A stretch of DNA of 64,000 bases, taken from contig JADJMG010000001.1 of assembly GCA_016709725.1 (NCBI GenBank), positions 1-64,000 of the forward strand, written 5' to 3'. The notes below the pieces were generated by a model that was given only the letters and a program-made list of their open reading frames with translations, searched no databases and was not told the DNA's origin. The translations under genes were made by a program, and so were the position numbers. The stretch comes from Bacteroidota bacterium (GTDB lineage Bacteria > Bacteroidota > Bacteroidia > AKYH767-A > OLB10). Below, one piece after another: positions 38,817-48,488 of the stretch (its first letter is position 1; each line of letters begins with the position of its first letter).

Positions 38817-40184
38817 TTAATGATGGTGTTTATGACGGCTCATGAGGTCAATAAACTCATCATGGCTGATCTTTTTAACGTCTTTCGTTACGATTTGGTT
38901 CAGGTATTCGAACACTTTTCTTCCACTTAAGCTTTCTACTATTCTTTGTACTGATTCTTGGTTACTTACATACTTCATGGTCATCTCTTTTAACTTCTCC
39001 TCATCCAGCATGTGCGCTTGTCCATAACGCATATATTGGTCGATGATCATGGTTCTAGCGTAATTTTCTATCTCTTCCTTATTAATGGTCATGTTTTGAT
39101 CGGCATAGATTTTATTCTCGATCAATCTCCATTTAAGGTCGCGGGCATACTGATGGTATTCATTTACCAATTGCTCATCGGTAATTTTTTCATTGCTTTG
39201 CTTCAACCATCTTTTCAAGAACTCATCGGGCAATGTCAAATTAGCTTCCTTCAAAAGTACATCTTCCATTTCATGTTTCAAGGAATTCTCGGATTCATAT
39301 CCGTATCCTTGGGCAATCTCGCCACGAATTTTTTCACGGAAGCTGGCGATGTCAGTCACCACATTCTCGCCATAAACCTGATCAAACAAAGCCTGATTAA
39401 ACTCTGCTTTCACTACTTTATTAATACGTTCGATGGTAAATTCGAAATCTTTGTCATAGTCTGAAACATTACCTTCCTTGATCCCTAACAAATACTTTAC
39501 TTCAGATTCGATGCGAATGTCGGCTACTGGATTAAAAATAACGCGATCAGAAACTTTTACGCCATAAAACTTAGTACGTGAAGTTTCGTTCGCAATATTA
39601 TTGATGGTCATAAAGGCTTGATGGGAATGTCCACCCTCCACAACATTACGGGCAGCATCCACTTCGCGGAACGTTCCGTACACGGAACAATCGGCATCGG
39701 TAACATCTGGGCTCGTATAATTTCCAAAGCGGCGAGCTAATTTGTCGATTTCTTCATCGATGGACTTCTCTTCTACTTGCACATCATAGGCAGTAAAAGT
39801 ATGAGCAGGAGGCAATGATAAATTCACTTCTGGAGCCAAGGCTAAATCGAAAGCAAATTCAAAATTCTCGGGTTTATCCCAATTCATTTCAAAATCATTA
39901 TCGGGCTTTGGCATTGGATTTCCCAATACATTTAGTTTATTGTCGGTAATAAATTTATCGACAGAATCGGCTACGATACGATTCAACTCATCTACCAAAA
40001 CGGACTTGCCGTACATTTTACGCACCAAATTCTCGGGCACATGGCCCGGACGAAAACCGGGCATAGAAGCTTTCTTTTTATACTTACGGATGGCATCATC
40101 CACCTGCGGCTTATAATCTTCAGGCGTTAACTGCACCTTCAACACTGCATTTAGTGTGTCGATGTTCTCTTTTAAAATATTCAT
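38817..40184 (-). CDS. tig: Trigger factor
   Basis: The ribosome-bound chaperone that meets nascent chains. The 455-residue protein has the N-terminal ribosome-binding signature (KASMPGFRPGHVPENLVRKMYG), a degenerate PPIase region and a helical C-terminal domain (VVTDIASFREKI...LPDEFLKRWL). As usual in Bacteroidota the PPIase domain is poorly conserved. The C-terminus ends SRHKHHH, a natural His-rich tail. It heads the tig-clpP-clpX operon, coupling nascent-chain folding with proteolysis. Confidence 0.92.
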   Translation of the reverse strand: MNILKENIDTLNAVLKVQLTPEDYKPQVDDAIRKYKKKASMPGFRPGHVPENLVRKMYGKSVLVDELNRIVADSVDKFITDNKLNVLGNPMPKPDNDFEMNWDKPENFEFAFDLALAPEVNLSLPPAHTFTAYDVQVEEKSIDEEIDKLARRFGNYTSPDVTDADCSVYGTFREVDAARNVVEGGHSHQAFMTINNIANETSRTKFYGVKVSDRVIFNPVADIRIESEVKYLLGIKEGNVSDYDKDFEFTIERINKVVKAEFNQALFDQVYGENVVTDIASFREKIRGEIAQGYGYESENSLKHEMEDVLLKEANLTLPDEFLKRWLKQSNEKITDEQLVNEYHQYARDLKWRLIENKIYADQNMTINKEEIENYARTMIIDQYMRYGQAHMLDEEKLKEMTMKYVSNQESVQRIVESLSGRKVFEYLNQIVTKDVKKISHDEFIDLMSRHKHHH

Positions 40185-40388
40185 AGTATTAAATGGAGTT
40201 ACTAATTGATAAACCTAACATGCCAACTCAGGGTGACAAAGTGGATGTCATGTTAGAAAATTCTATATTATTATATAGTGATTAATCGTTTTGACAATTT
40301 TCCGACAGCCAGGCAAACCTCTTTACTTACGGAAACAATTTCTTCTATTCATTAAAACCAGCTCCGACTTTTGGGTCGGAGCTGATCG

Positions 40389-40470
40389 TGCGCATGGAGG
40401 GACTCGAACCCCCACGCCGTGAGGCACCAGATCCTAAGTCTGGCGCGGCTACCAATTACGCCACATGCGC
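40389..40470 (-). tRNA. tRNA-Leu (anticodon UAG)
   Basis: The minus strand folds as a tRNA: 7-bp acceptor stem GCGCATG/CATGCGC, D arm with AATTGGTAG, anticodon stem CCAGA/TCTGG around CTTAGGA, a long variable arm (GTGCCTCACGGCGT) as in class II tRNAs, and T arm GGGGGTTCGAGTCCCTC. The anticodon TAG with a long variable arm identifies Leu. The encoded 3' end is the discriminator A without CCA. Confidence 0.95.
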
Positions 40471-40636
40471 GATTTCAATAATGAAGACAAAGAACTTCCT
40501 TTTCGATCCAGATCACAGAATAATCTGCATTCCTTCCAATCGGAGGGCAAAAATAACAATCTTTTTAGCAATAAAGGCATGATTATACCGGATACTTTCT
40601 GAATTTAGCAGCCTAAAATCAATCAATTAAGAAAAT

Positions 40637-41539
40637 ATGTCATTTAGAACTGTAAATCCCGCCGAAATTAAGACCCAAGAAATGCATGCATACCTACTGG
40701 GTGCCGTGGCTCCCCGACCCATTGCCTTTGCCAGCACCATCGATAAAAACGGCAATGTGAACTTAAGTCCGTTTAGTTTTTTCAATGCTTTTGGGTCAAA
40801 TCCGGCTACGTTGATATTTAGTCCGGCTTTGCGCGGACGAGATGGCGCTACCAAAAACACACTCGATAATGTTCGAGAGATTGATGAGGTAGTAATTAAT
40901 ATAGTAAGCTACGACATGGTTCAGCAGATGTCGCTGGCAAGTACTGAGTATCCAAAAGGCGTGAACGAATTTGTTAAATCGGGATTCACCATGCAAGAAT
41001 CGGTTCTCGTAAAACCGCCACGTGTTCTCGAATCTCCGGCACAGATGGAATGCAAAGTCAAACAAATTATCGAAACGGGAACCAAGGGCGGGGCGGCTAT
41101 GTTGGTTATTTGCGAAATCGTTTTGATGCATATTCGGGAAGATGTACTGGATGAAAAGGGCGCCATCGACCCATTTAAGATCGATCAGGTTGCACGTTTA
41201 GGTGGGAATTGGTACAGCAGAGCTGCCAAAGGATTATTTGTCGTTCCCAAGCCGCTTACTACTTTGGGGATGGGTGTTGATGCACTTCCAGAAGCCATCA
41301 GAACAAGTAAAATTCTTACCGGAAACGATTTGGGACTGCTTGGAAACACCGAAAACATGCCTTCTACAGAGGAAATTATTACGTACTCGAACCGAGAAGA
41401 TGTGAAAAAATTCTTCGACACACTGCAAGGTGACAGAGAGAATTTAACAATGGCGGTACACCTCGCAGCCCATCACTTACTCGAAAAAGGGGACACACAC
41501 GAGGCTTGGATGGTATTACTACATCATCATAAAAATTAA
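40637..41539 (+). CDS. Flavin reductase-like (FMN-binding split barrel) protein
   Basis: A 300-residue protein of the flavin reductase-like family. The N-terminal split barrel has MHAYLLGAVAPRPIAFASTIDKNGNVNLSPFSFFNAFGSNPATLIFSP, followed by TLDNVREIDEVVINIVSY. Such proteins bind FMN; several reduce flavin for partner enzymes, others have unknown redox roles. The C-terminal ~100 residues are a helical extension found in Bacteroidota members. No partner oxygenase is nearby. Confidence 0.85.
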   Translation: MSFRTVNPAEIKTQEMHAYLLGAVAPRPIAFASTIDKNGNVNLSPFSFFNAFGSNPATLIFSPALRGRDGATKNTLDNVREIDEVVINIVSYDMVQQMSLASTEYPKGVNEFVKSGFTMQESVLVKPPRVLESPAQMECKVKQIIETGTKGGAAMLVICEIVLMHIREDVLDEKGAIDPFKIDQVARLGGNWYSRAAKGLFVVPKPLTTLGMGVDALPEAIRTSKILTGNDLGLLGNTENMPSTEEIITYSNREDVKKFFDTLQGDRENLTMAVHLAAHHLLEKGDTHEAWMVLLHHHKN

Positions 41540-41739
41540 TGATTTCTCCTCTGAAAAACTGCTTTTTTATCTCGTAAAAAAAATCGAATTATTTTATAAA
41601 ATAATTTCCCCTCTGAGCCCCCTCTGAAACTAACAATTTCGCACTCCTGCATTGTTAATAAATTATTAGGAATACCGCTCTATGAAATTCTTAACTGAGA
41701 TAAATTAGCATCATTCAATATCATTAAACAAAAAAAACA

Positions 41740-42260
41740 ATGGCAACTAAAAAAGCAAAACCTGCTAAGAAGGCTACAAAGAAAGCTGCTCCTAAAAAAG
41801 CTGCGAAAAAGCTGCTCCTAAAAAAGCTGCAAAGAAAGCTGCTCCTAAGAAAGCTGCAAAGAAAGCTGCTGCTCCTAAGAAAGCTGCAAAGAAAGCTGCT
41901 CCTAAGAAAGCCGCTAAGAAAGCTGCTGCTCCAAAGAAAGCTGCGAAAAAAGCTGCTCCTAAGAAAGCTGCGAAGAAAGCTGCTGCTCCTAAAAAAGCAA
42001 AAGTAAAACGTACTCCTAATGCTGCTTTCATGAAAGCAATGACTCCAAGCTCTTCATTGGCTGCGGTTATTGGTGCTGGAGCAGTTCCACGTACTGAAGT
42101 AGTTAAAAAAATCTGGGGTTACATTAAAAAGAACAGCCTTCAGGACAAGAAAAACCGTCGTATGATCAACGCTGACGATAAATTGAAAGCGGTATTCGGC
42201 GGAAAAAGCCAGGTTTCAATGTTTGAAATGACTAAGCTTGTTAACAAGCACCTTTCTTAA
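41740..42260 (+). CDS. Histone H1-like / SWIB domain fusion protein (one frameshift)
   Basis: The first ~90 residues are a run of Lys/Ala/Pro repeats of the type AAPKKAAKK, as in histone H1 tails and chlamydial Hc proteins. The last ~75 residues are a SWIB/MDM2-like domain (AVIGAGAVPRTEVVKKIWGYIKK, LQDKKNRRMINADDKLKAVFG, MFEMTKLVNKHL). One A is missing near 41807-41811; the frame then runs on as a Leu-rich shadow until corrected. Restored length is 173 residues. Likely role: DNA-binding, nucleoid-associated protein; in eukaryotes SWIB domains act in chromatin remodelling. A strong terminator follows. Confidence 0.88.
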
Positions 42261-42280
42261 TCCTTAAGAAAAGTATAGAA

Positions 42281-42310
42281 AAGGTCATCTCTATGAGGTG
42301 ACCTTTTTTT
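42281..42310 (+). terminator. Rho-independent terminator after the H1/SWIB gene
   Basis: An 11-bp stem with one G-T pair (AAGGTCATCTC with GAGGTGACCTT), a three-base loop and a T run. Confidence 0.9.
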
Positions 42311-42427
42311 ATGGACTCTATTTTTTATAAAAGTGAATTTTAAGGTGAGATGGGTTGTTCAAATAACGGATACAATCGCTTCTTTGAAGCAAGTTTTTAA
42401 TGAAAGTTAGACGCAAATATTATTTTT

Positions 42428-43597
42428 CTAAGTACTTCGGGTATCGAAAGCATCCCGCAAGCCATTCCCCAATAATGTAAATGAGAGCACCATTAAAGCG
42501 ATGGCAACCCCTGGAAAAATAGCCAACCAAGCGGCATCGACAACGATGTAGGAATAGTTTTCCTTAATCATCATCCCCCAACTCGGCGTGGGTGGTTGCG
42601 CACCCATCCCCAAAAAGCTCAAGCCTGCTTCTAGCAAAATAGCAGATGCGAAATTAGAAGCGGCAATCACGATCACGGGTCCAATAATATTTGGAAGAAT
42701 ATGCCGGAGAATGATCCGACTATCATTAAATCCCAAGGCTCTACCCGCCTCTACATATTGTTGTTCGCGCAAGGAGAAAAATTGTCCGCGAACCAATCGA
42801 GCAACCTCCACCCACATGGTGAGTCCAACTGCTATGAAGACCTGAATAAATCCTTTTCCCAAGGCCATGGTAATAGCCACCACCAATAACAAAGTCGGAA
42901 TTGACCAGATCACATTAATGAACCATAAAATAATTTTATCGACCCATCCCCGGTAAAATCCAGCAAGGGAACCGAGTCCAATTCCAATAAATAAAGAGAT
43001 GACAACGGCAATTAAACCCACCGATAAAGATACTCGCGTGGCTACCATCAACCGACTTAATAAGTCCCGACCAAATCGATCGGTACCTAAATAAAAAGTT
43101 TTTTTCGAGATGAAAGGATCAGCAGAAGCCGATTTTTTTGAATTTACTACGGTGTTTTCCTTCTCATTCAAACTCGCCAATGACACCATTCCGGATTCGC
43201 CCGGACTTGAATAATCCCCCGCATATTCTCTATAAAAAAGAGAATCGCGTTGCACCTTCCAATCATATAAAGGAATGAGTTTATGAGTCGAAGGATTTCC
43301 GCCCATCCATTTGCTCAATAAAGATATTTCTTGATCGTGTTGCTTGGGAATCTTTAAAAAAGAAATAGAAGTTCCTGGAGGTTGCAAACTCACTTGTAAA
43401 TTCATCGAGTTAGAATCGGGGCTGTTATCAGGAACTAATATATAGCAGAACACAGCAATAAAAATGGATAGTGCAATCACTGTCAAACCGAACATGGCCG
43501 ACTTATGCTGCTTCAGTTTTACCCAGGCAATTCGACCTGGTGATAACGTTTTGTCTTGATCCAATACTCTATTATAAGGTGATAAAGATAGATGCAA
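42428..43597 (-). CDS. Oligopeptide/dipeptide ABC transporter permease (DppC/OppC type)
   Basis: An inner-membrane permease of the peptide/nickel ABC importer family. The 389-residue protein has the OppC N-terminal domain with one helix (MFGLTVIALSIFIAVFCYILV) and a large periplasmic loop, then a five-helix permease domain with the EAA motif (EAGRALGFNDSRIILRHILPNIIGPVIV). FYLGTDRFGRDLLSRLMVATRVSLSVG is the classic OppC start of the membrane domain. The periplasmic loop is longer than usual. The start is a TTG in this reading; there is no upstream ATG in frame. No ATPase or binding protein is adjacent. Confidence 0.85.
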   Translation of the reverse strand: MHLSLSPYNRVLDQDKTLSPGRIAWVKLKQHKSAMFGLTVIALSIFIAVFCYILVPDNSPDSNSMNLQVSLQPPGTSISFLKIPKQHDQEISLLSKWMGGNPSTHKLIPLYDWKVQRDSLFYREYAGDYSSPGESGMVSLASLNEKENTVVNSKKSASADPFISKKTFYLGTDRFGRDLLSRLMVATRVSLSVGLIAVVISLFIGIGLGSLAGFYRGWVDKIILWFINVIWSIPTLLLVVAITMALGKGFIQVFIAVGLTMWVEVARLVRGQFFSLREQQYVEAGRALGFNDSRIILRHILPNIIGPVIVIAASNFASAILLEAGLSFLGMGAQPPTPSWGMMIKENYSYIVVDAAWLAIFPGVAIALMVLSFTLLGNGLRDAFDTRST

Positions 43598-43690
43598 AAA
43601 ACCAATTCTAACTTTCTCTTATTATAAATCATTAAAATTAATTCAAATTAAATGCTACCCTGGAAGTTTGAATATAATTACCTTAATCAA

Positions 43691-43698
43691 TACATTTG
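43691..43698 (+). promoter_or_regulatory. -7 box of the GNAT gene
   Basis: TACATTTG matches TAnnTTTG and lies 22 bases upstream of the ATG at 43721, supporting that start rather than one at 43652. Confidence 0.5.
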
Positions 43699-43720
43699 GC
43701 AACATAAATACAACCCTCTA

Positions 43721-44173
43721 ATGCTCGAATTAATTAGAACCAATTCCGACAACTCCGATTTTCAACTACTGGTTCGAGATCTTGATCTCGAATTAAAAAT
43801 AAGAGATGGCGAAGATCATGCATTTTATGCACAGTATAATAAAACAGATAGTATAAAGTATGTAGTACTTGCTTATGAAAATTCAGAAGCTGTGGGATGT
43901 GGGGCCATCAAGGAATGGAATTCAGAAACCATGGAGGTGAAAAGAATGTTTGTGCCACTAAAAAATCGAGAGAAAGGAATTGCTTCATTCGTTTTAAAAG
44001 AACTTGAACATTGGGCGAAAGAATTAGGATACAAAAAATGCATTTTGGAAACGGGAGAAAAACAACCCGAAGCAATTCAACTTTATACTAAAAATAATTA
44101 CAATCTTATTCCTAATTATGGACAATATGCAGGAGTAGAAGCCAGTAAATGTTTTGAAAAATACTTATCTTAA
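43721..44173 (+). CDS. GNAT-family N-acetyltransferase
   Basis: A 150-residue acetyl-CoA-dependent acyltransferase fold: VVLAYENSEAVGCGAIKEW (strand pair), VKRMFVPLKNREKGIASFVLKELEHWAKELGYKKCILETG (acetyl-CoA-binding motif A, here RxxxxG as REKGIA) and YTKNNYNLIPNYGQY at the end. Substrate unknown. An upstream in-frame ATG at 43652 would add 23 residues with no similarity and lies before the promoter box. Confidence 0.82.
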   Translation: MLELIRTNSDNSDFQLLVRDLDLELKIRDGEDHAFYAQYNKTDSIKYVVLAYENSEAVGCGAIKEWNSETMEVKRMFVPLKNREKGIASFVLKELEHWAKELGYKKCILETGEKQPEAIQLYTKNNYNLIPNYGQYAGVEASKCFEKYLS

Positions 44174-44219
44174 ATCAACCTTAAAAATTGATATAAAAAA
44201 CATCCATCAACTAAAAAAA

Positions 44220-44834
44220 TCAAATTCTCTTTTTCATTTCCTTCGCAATTTCTTGCGCTCCTGCATCCTCTGATTTTTGCAATTCATCAATGATAGCTTG
44301 GTGATCTTTTTCATTTCTATTTTGACTGAGTTTCCAGGCTCCTTCCATATTTACCACTTCAATTTTAAATCCACGAATGGCTTTGATAAATTTCTCGAAA
44401 AGTCCATCGGGCAAATTTTCGGCAAATGCAGGTTTTTCCTGACCTTTTTCATAGCTATTTTGCATTCTGTACAAATGCGCTTTAAACTCATCTAAAGAAA
44501 GCTCCATTAAATTTCCAGTTACATGCACTGCTCTATAATTCCATGTTGAAACATTGGGGTGACTATACCAAGAAGAAGAAACGTAAGTATGTCCAGCAGA
44601 AAAAACAGCTAAGGCCTTCACTCCATTTTTCCCAATAAAAGAAGCTTGGGGATTCATGTTAGAAATATGTCCGTATAAAAACAATTTATCCCCTTCCATC
44701 ACTACTTCCATGGGAATATGTGTTGCCAAGGGAAATTCATCTTCCTTCAACATAAAAACCGCAAAAGGAAACTCCTTTATAAACGATAACAGTTGTTCTT
44801 GGTCTGTGATACTGTAATGTGAAGGTGCGTACAT
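44220..44834 (-). CDS. PaiB-like FMN-binding protein
   Basis: A 204-residue protein of the PaiB (FMN-binding negative transcriptional regulator) family. It begins MYAPSHYSITDQEQLLSFIKEFPFAVF and has THIPMEVVMEGDKLFLYGHISNMNPQ and SSSWYSHPNVSTWNYRAVHVTG, all typical. In Bacillus PaiB represses sporulation and protease genes, but most relatives are split-barrel flavoproteins of unknown role. The frame is intact. Confidence 0.85.
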   Translation of the reverse strand: MYAPSHYSITDQEQLLSFIKEFPFAVFMLKEDEFPLATHIPMEVVMEGDKLFLYGHISNMNPQASFIGKNGVKALAVFSAGHTYVSSSWYSHPNVSTWNYRAVHVTGNLMELSLDEFKAHLYRMQNSYEKGQEKPAFAENLPDGLFEKFIKAIRGFKIEVVNMEGAWKLSQNRNEKDHQAIIDELQKSEDAGAQEIAKEMKKRI

Positions 44835-44903
44835 AAATTAATACGATTTGCTGAACAATAATATCAAATTATTAATACAATCAAAAGTCAAACACCAATA
44901 AAA

Positions 44904-45509
44904 CTAATTTTTACAATTACAGCTTGGTGAAAAAAACACATTTGTTTCGGGCAATAAGTTATAAATTTGCTCTTGTTCTTCCTGTGAAAATAAAATCCCT
45001 CTTAACTCCAACGTTTTTAAATTATGCAAGTGTTTAATCTCTTCGGGAAGTGCAATAATTTCATTATCCCATAGTTCTATCACCTCCAAAAATTCAAGTC
45101 GACCGATGGTATGCGGCAACGTTTCAATCACATTTCGATTCAATCCCAAATGAATTAATTGGGTACAATTACTGATTGAATCAGGAATTGCTTTTAGTTT
45201 ATTATAACTTACATCGAGTACTTGCAAATTTTTCAATTCACCAATCCATTCAGGAATTTCCTTTAATCTATTTCTTGACAACTTTAATACTTGCAAGTTT
45301 TTAAAGTTTCTAATTTCTTCAGGAACCACTTTATGTTTTTGCTTACTCAAATCGAGTTTAAAAACAGAATCTGGATGTACAGATGCGGCGGCAAGAGATT
45401 TAAAGGTTTTCTGCTCCTTAAGTGATAAAGTATCCAACAAAGTTTGCCCTTGGCTTTGGATAGCAAGCATGAAGAAAAAGAAAACAAGGGAAATTTTAGT
45501 GTTTAACAT
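44904..45509 (-). CDS. Secreted leucine-rich-repeat protein
   Basis: A 201-residue protein with a signal peptide (MLNTKISLVFFFFMLAIQSQGQ) and about five canonical 23-residue LRRs of the type LKNLQVLDVSYNKLKAIPDSI. It ends in a Cys-containing tail (FFSPSCNCKN) and has no T9SS domain. Probably a periplasmic or outer-membrane protein-binding scaffold. The start at 45509 precedes the signal peptide; an upstream in-frame codon would place charged and Cys residues before it. Confidence 0.8.
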   Translation of the reverse strand: MLNTKISLVFFFFMLAIQSQGQTLLDTLSLKEQKTFKSLAAASVHPDSVFKLDLSKQKHKVVPEEIRNFKNLQVLKLSRNRLKEIPEWIGELKNLQVLDVSYNKLKAIPDSISNCTQLIHLGLNRNVIETLPHTIGRLEFLEVIELWDNEIIALPEEIKHLHNLKTLELRGILFSQEEQEQIYNLLPETNVFFSPSCNCKN

Positions 45510-45606
45510 GAATGGTGAAATTAAGCAGGACAACAAAGACTAAACGAAAAAAAGAATAAATTATTCAAAAGCGAAATGTAAATAACTTTATCTCGATTTT
45601 CCAGCC

Positions 45607-46533
45607 TTAACGAAGCAATTCATAGCATTGTTCTACATCCTTATTCATTTGTGCTACGAGGTCTTCTGCCGAATGAAACTTTAACTCGGGACGGAGATAA
45701 TGTTTAAAATGCAGCGTGATGGCTTCTCCATAAATATCTTCATCAAATCCCAAAATATGGACTTCGATGGTTCGATCGCCATTGTCGAATGTGGGACGAT
45801 GTCCGATGCTCAAAGCTCCTTTCAACATTTTCCCTTCCCACTCTACCATAACAGCATAAATTCCATTTGCGGGAACCAATTGATCGGGGTCGTTGCATTG
45901 CATATTAGCTGTAGGAAATCCAAGAGTTCGTCCTAGCTGTTTGCCTTTAATTACTCGTCCTGAGAGTCGGTAATCGTAACCTAATAAATGTGCTGCGATG
46001 TTTACTTCACCGCGCTTCAGCGCATTTCGAATTCGAGTGGAACTTACCGCGATGGCGTCGATATCTTGCTCCGGAATTTCCTCCACTTCAAATCCCAACT
46101 GTGGAGCCATTCTTTCTAATTCATGCATCGATCCTTTACGTTGATGACCAAACTGGTGATCGTAACCGATGACCAAGGTTTTAACCCCCAACTTTTCCAC
46201 CAAAATGTTTTTCACGAAATCCTCGTATTCCATCTTTGAGAAATCAATCGTAAATGGTTGAATAACAAGATGATTTACTCCGAAATGCTTCATTAAGGAT
46301 ATCTTATCATCCAGCGAGGTAATCATTTCCAATTGGGCTGAATCCTGAAATAAAACTTTTCGAGGATGTGGGTAAAAAGTGAGCAAAACGACCTCTCCAC
46401 CCTTTTCTTTAGCCAAGGCAGAAAGGCGTTCAAGGATCATTTTATGTCCGATATGCACACCATCAAAAGTCCCAACGGTGACTATAGGATATTGAGGTTT
46501 AATATATTCGCTAATATTTCTATAAATTTGCAT
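45607..46533 (-). CDS. ribF: Bifunctional riboflavin kinase/FAD synthetase RibF
   Basis: RibF phosphorylates riboflavin to FMN and adenylylates FMN to FAD, supplying the flavoproteins in this window. The 308-residue protein has an N-terminal nucleotidyltransferase domain (VTVGTFDGVHIGHKMILERL, IGYDHQFGHQRKG, VSSTRIRNALKRGEVNIAA) and a C-terminal flavokinase domain (GRVIKGKQLGRTLGFPTANMQ, ANGIYAVMVEW, EVHILGFDEDIYG). It is divergent from atpD. Confidence 0.95.
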   Translation of the reverse strand: MQIYRNISEYIKPQYPIVTVGTFDGVHIGHKMILERLSALAKEKGGEVVLLTFYPHPRKVLFQDSAQLEMITSLDDKISLMKHFGVNHLVIQPFTIDFSKMEYEDFVKNILVEKLGVKTLVIGYDHQFGHQRKGSMHELERMAPQLGFEVEEIPEQDIDAIAVSSTRIRNALKRGEVNIAAHLLGYDYRLSGRVIKGKQLGRTLGFPTANMQCNDPDQLVPANGIYAVMVEWEGKMLKGALSIGHRPTFDNGDRTIEVHILGFDEDIYGEAITLHFKHYLRPELKFHSAEDLVAQMNKDVEQCYELLR

Positions 46534-46597
46534 CTTCGCTTTCAGCCCATTATTATCAACAAAATTGCGTAAAAATGTTGATAAACATATATTGAAG

Positions 46598-46605
46598 CAA
46601 AAATA
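46598..46605 (-). promoter_or_regulatory. ribF: -7 box of ribF
   Basis: Reads TATTTTTG on the minus strand, 64 bases before the ribF ATG. Confidence 0.45.
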
Positions 46606-46636
46606 GGTTTTACTTCATTGCGTGCGCTTTTTTATC

Positions 46637-46644
46637 TATTTTTG
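46637..46644 (+). promoter_or_regulatory. atpD: -7 box of atpD
   Basis: TATTTTTG matches TAnnTTTG, 25 bases before the atpD ATG. A TTG at 46618-46620 might be the -33 element although the spacing (16) is short. Forms a divergent pair with the ribF box. Confidence 0.55.
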
Positions 46645-46669
46645 CACCCTCAAATTCAAATACCCAACC

Positions 46670-48173
46670 ATGAATAAAGGTAAAATCGTTCAAGTCATTG
46701 GTCCCGTTATCGATGTAAGCTTTGAAGGTGAAGGAATTCAACTCCCAAACATATTAGAAGCCCTAGAGATCATCCGACCAAATGGTCAGAAAATTATTTT
46801 GGAATGTCAACAGCACATTGGTGAAGATACCGTTCGTGCGATTGCGATGGATTCTACAGACGGATTAGTTCGTGGAATGGAAGTAATTGCAACGGGTTCT
46901 GCCATCAAAATGCCGATTGGAGAAAAAATCAAAGGCCGTCTTTTCAACGTTGTTGGAGAGGCTATTGATGGAATCAACGATGTTGACAATGCGAATGGAC
47001 TTTCTATTCACCGCGATGCTCCACGATTTGAAGATTTATCGACAGAAGCGGAAGTACTTTTCACAGGTATTAAAGTAATCGACTTATTAGAGCCTTACTC
47101 CAAAGGAGGAAAAATCGGTTTGTTCGGTGGTGCGGGTGTAGGAAAGACGGTATTGATCATGGAATTGATTAATAATATCGCAAAAGGATATGCAGGACTT
47201 TCCGTATTTGCCGGTGTAGGTGAGCGTACTCGTGAAGGAAACGATTTGTTACGTGAGATGATTGAATCGGGTGTAATCAAATACGGCGAAGAGTTCAAAC
47301 ACAGCATGGAAAAAGGCGATTGGGATTTGTCGAAAGTAGATTTGAAAGAATTAGAAAAGAGTCAAGCAACACTTGTTTTCGGACAGATGAATGAGCCTCC
47401 AGGAGCACGTGCTCGTGTAGCTTTATCAGGTCTTACCGTTGCTGAATATTTCCGTGATGGAGATGAGAAGAGTGGTGGTCGTGATATCCTTTTCTTTATT
47501 GATAACATCTTCCGATTTACACAAGCTGGATCTGAGGTATCTGCCCTTTTAGGACGTATGCCATCAGCGGTAGGATATCAGCCTACTCTAGCTACAGAAA
47601 TGGGATTAATGCAAGAGCGTATTACATCTACAAAACGTGGATCTATTACCTCTGTACAAGCGGTTTATGTACCTGCGGATGACTTAACCGATCCAGCACC
47701 GGCTACAACATTTAGTCACTTAGATGCAACCACGGTATTGAATCGTAAGATTGCTGAGTTAGGAATTTATCCTGCGGTAGATCCATTGGATTCTACATCA
47801 CGAATTCTTTCTCGTGACGTTGTAGGTGATGAACATTATGATACGGCACAAGCTGTAAAAGAAATTTTACAACGCTACAAAGAGTTACAAGATATCATTG
47901 CCATACTTGGGTATGGATGAATTAAGTGACGAAGATAAAATGGTAGTACACCGCGCTCGTCGTGTACAACGTTTCTTATCTCAACCTTTCCACGTTGCAG
48001 AGCAATTCACTGGATTGAAAGGAGTATTAGTTCCAATCGAGGAAACCATCAAAGGATTTAAAATGATTTTAAATGGTGAAGTGGATGAATATCCTGAAGC
48101 AGCATTTAACTTGGTTGGAAACATTGAAGATGCGATCGAAAAAGGAAAGAAATTGATTGCTGAAACCAAATAA
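46670..48173 (+). CDS. atpD: F-type ATP synthase beta subunit AtpD (one frameshift)
   Basis: The catalytic subunit of the F1 sector. Motifs: GKIVQVIGPVIDVSF, P-loop GGAGVGKTVLIMELI, GERTREGNDL, ARARVALSGLTVAEYFRD, FFIDNIFRFTQAGSEVSALLGRMPSAVGYQPTLATEMG. Near 47912 an extra T breaks the frame; with it removed the protein reads AILGMDELSDEDK and continues to the stop at 48171-48173, 500 residues in all. Unlike most breaks in the window this one is an insertion outside a long homopolymer. atpD and atpC form a separate two-gene operon, split from the other ATP synthase genes, as is usual in Bacteroidota. Confidence 0.97.
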
Positions 48174-48199
48174 TTTAGAGACTAAAAAAAAACCGATTC

Positions 48200-48439
48200 A
48201 TGCATCTTGAAATAATAACACCAGAGAAAAAAGTATTTGAAGGAGAAGTGAGTGAAATCATGGTTCCTGGATCACATGGTCGATTTCAAATGCTCGAGAA
48301 TCACGCCTCCATCATCTCTACCTTGGTAAATGGTACGGTTAAAGTGAAGACCAAAGCAGGTATTGAAACCTTCGAATTAACAGGTGGCGTTGTTGAATTG
48401 CTAAACAACAAAGTGATTATTCTCGCAGAGTCAGTTTAA
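48200..48439 (+). CDS. atpC: F-type ATP synthase epsilon subunit AtpC (short form)
   Basis: Central-stalk subunit. The 79-residue protein contains only the N-terminal beta-sandwich (LEIITPEKKVFEGEVSEIMVPGSHGRFQMLENHAS...ELTGGVVELLNNKVIILAES). It lacks the C-terminal helical hairpin that inhibits ATP hydrolysis in E. coli. Such short forms are common in this phylum. It lies 26 bases after atpD and is followed by a terminator. Confidence 0.92.
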   Translation: MHLEIITPEKKVFEGEVSEIMVPGSHGRFQMLENHASIISTLVNGTVKVKTKAGIETFELTGGVVELLNNKVIILAESV

Positions 48440-48454
48440 ATAAACCCAATATTT

Positions 48455-48488
48455 AAAAGCCTATGGTTGAAACCATAGGCTTTTTTTT
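48455..48488 (+). terminator. Rho-independent terminator after atpC
   Basis: AAAAGCCTATGGT pairs with ACCATAGGCTTTT around a short TGAA loop, followed by a T run. In the remaining gap up to the promoter at 48742 nothing else is recognised. Confidence 0.93.

Noticed and set aside
41792..42031. Ala/Phe-rich antisense frame opposite the H1/SWIB gene
   Set aside because: A direct by-product of the AAG/GCT repeat codons on the plus strand.
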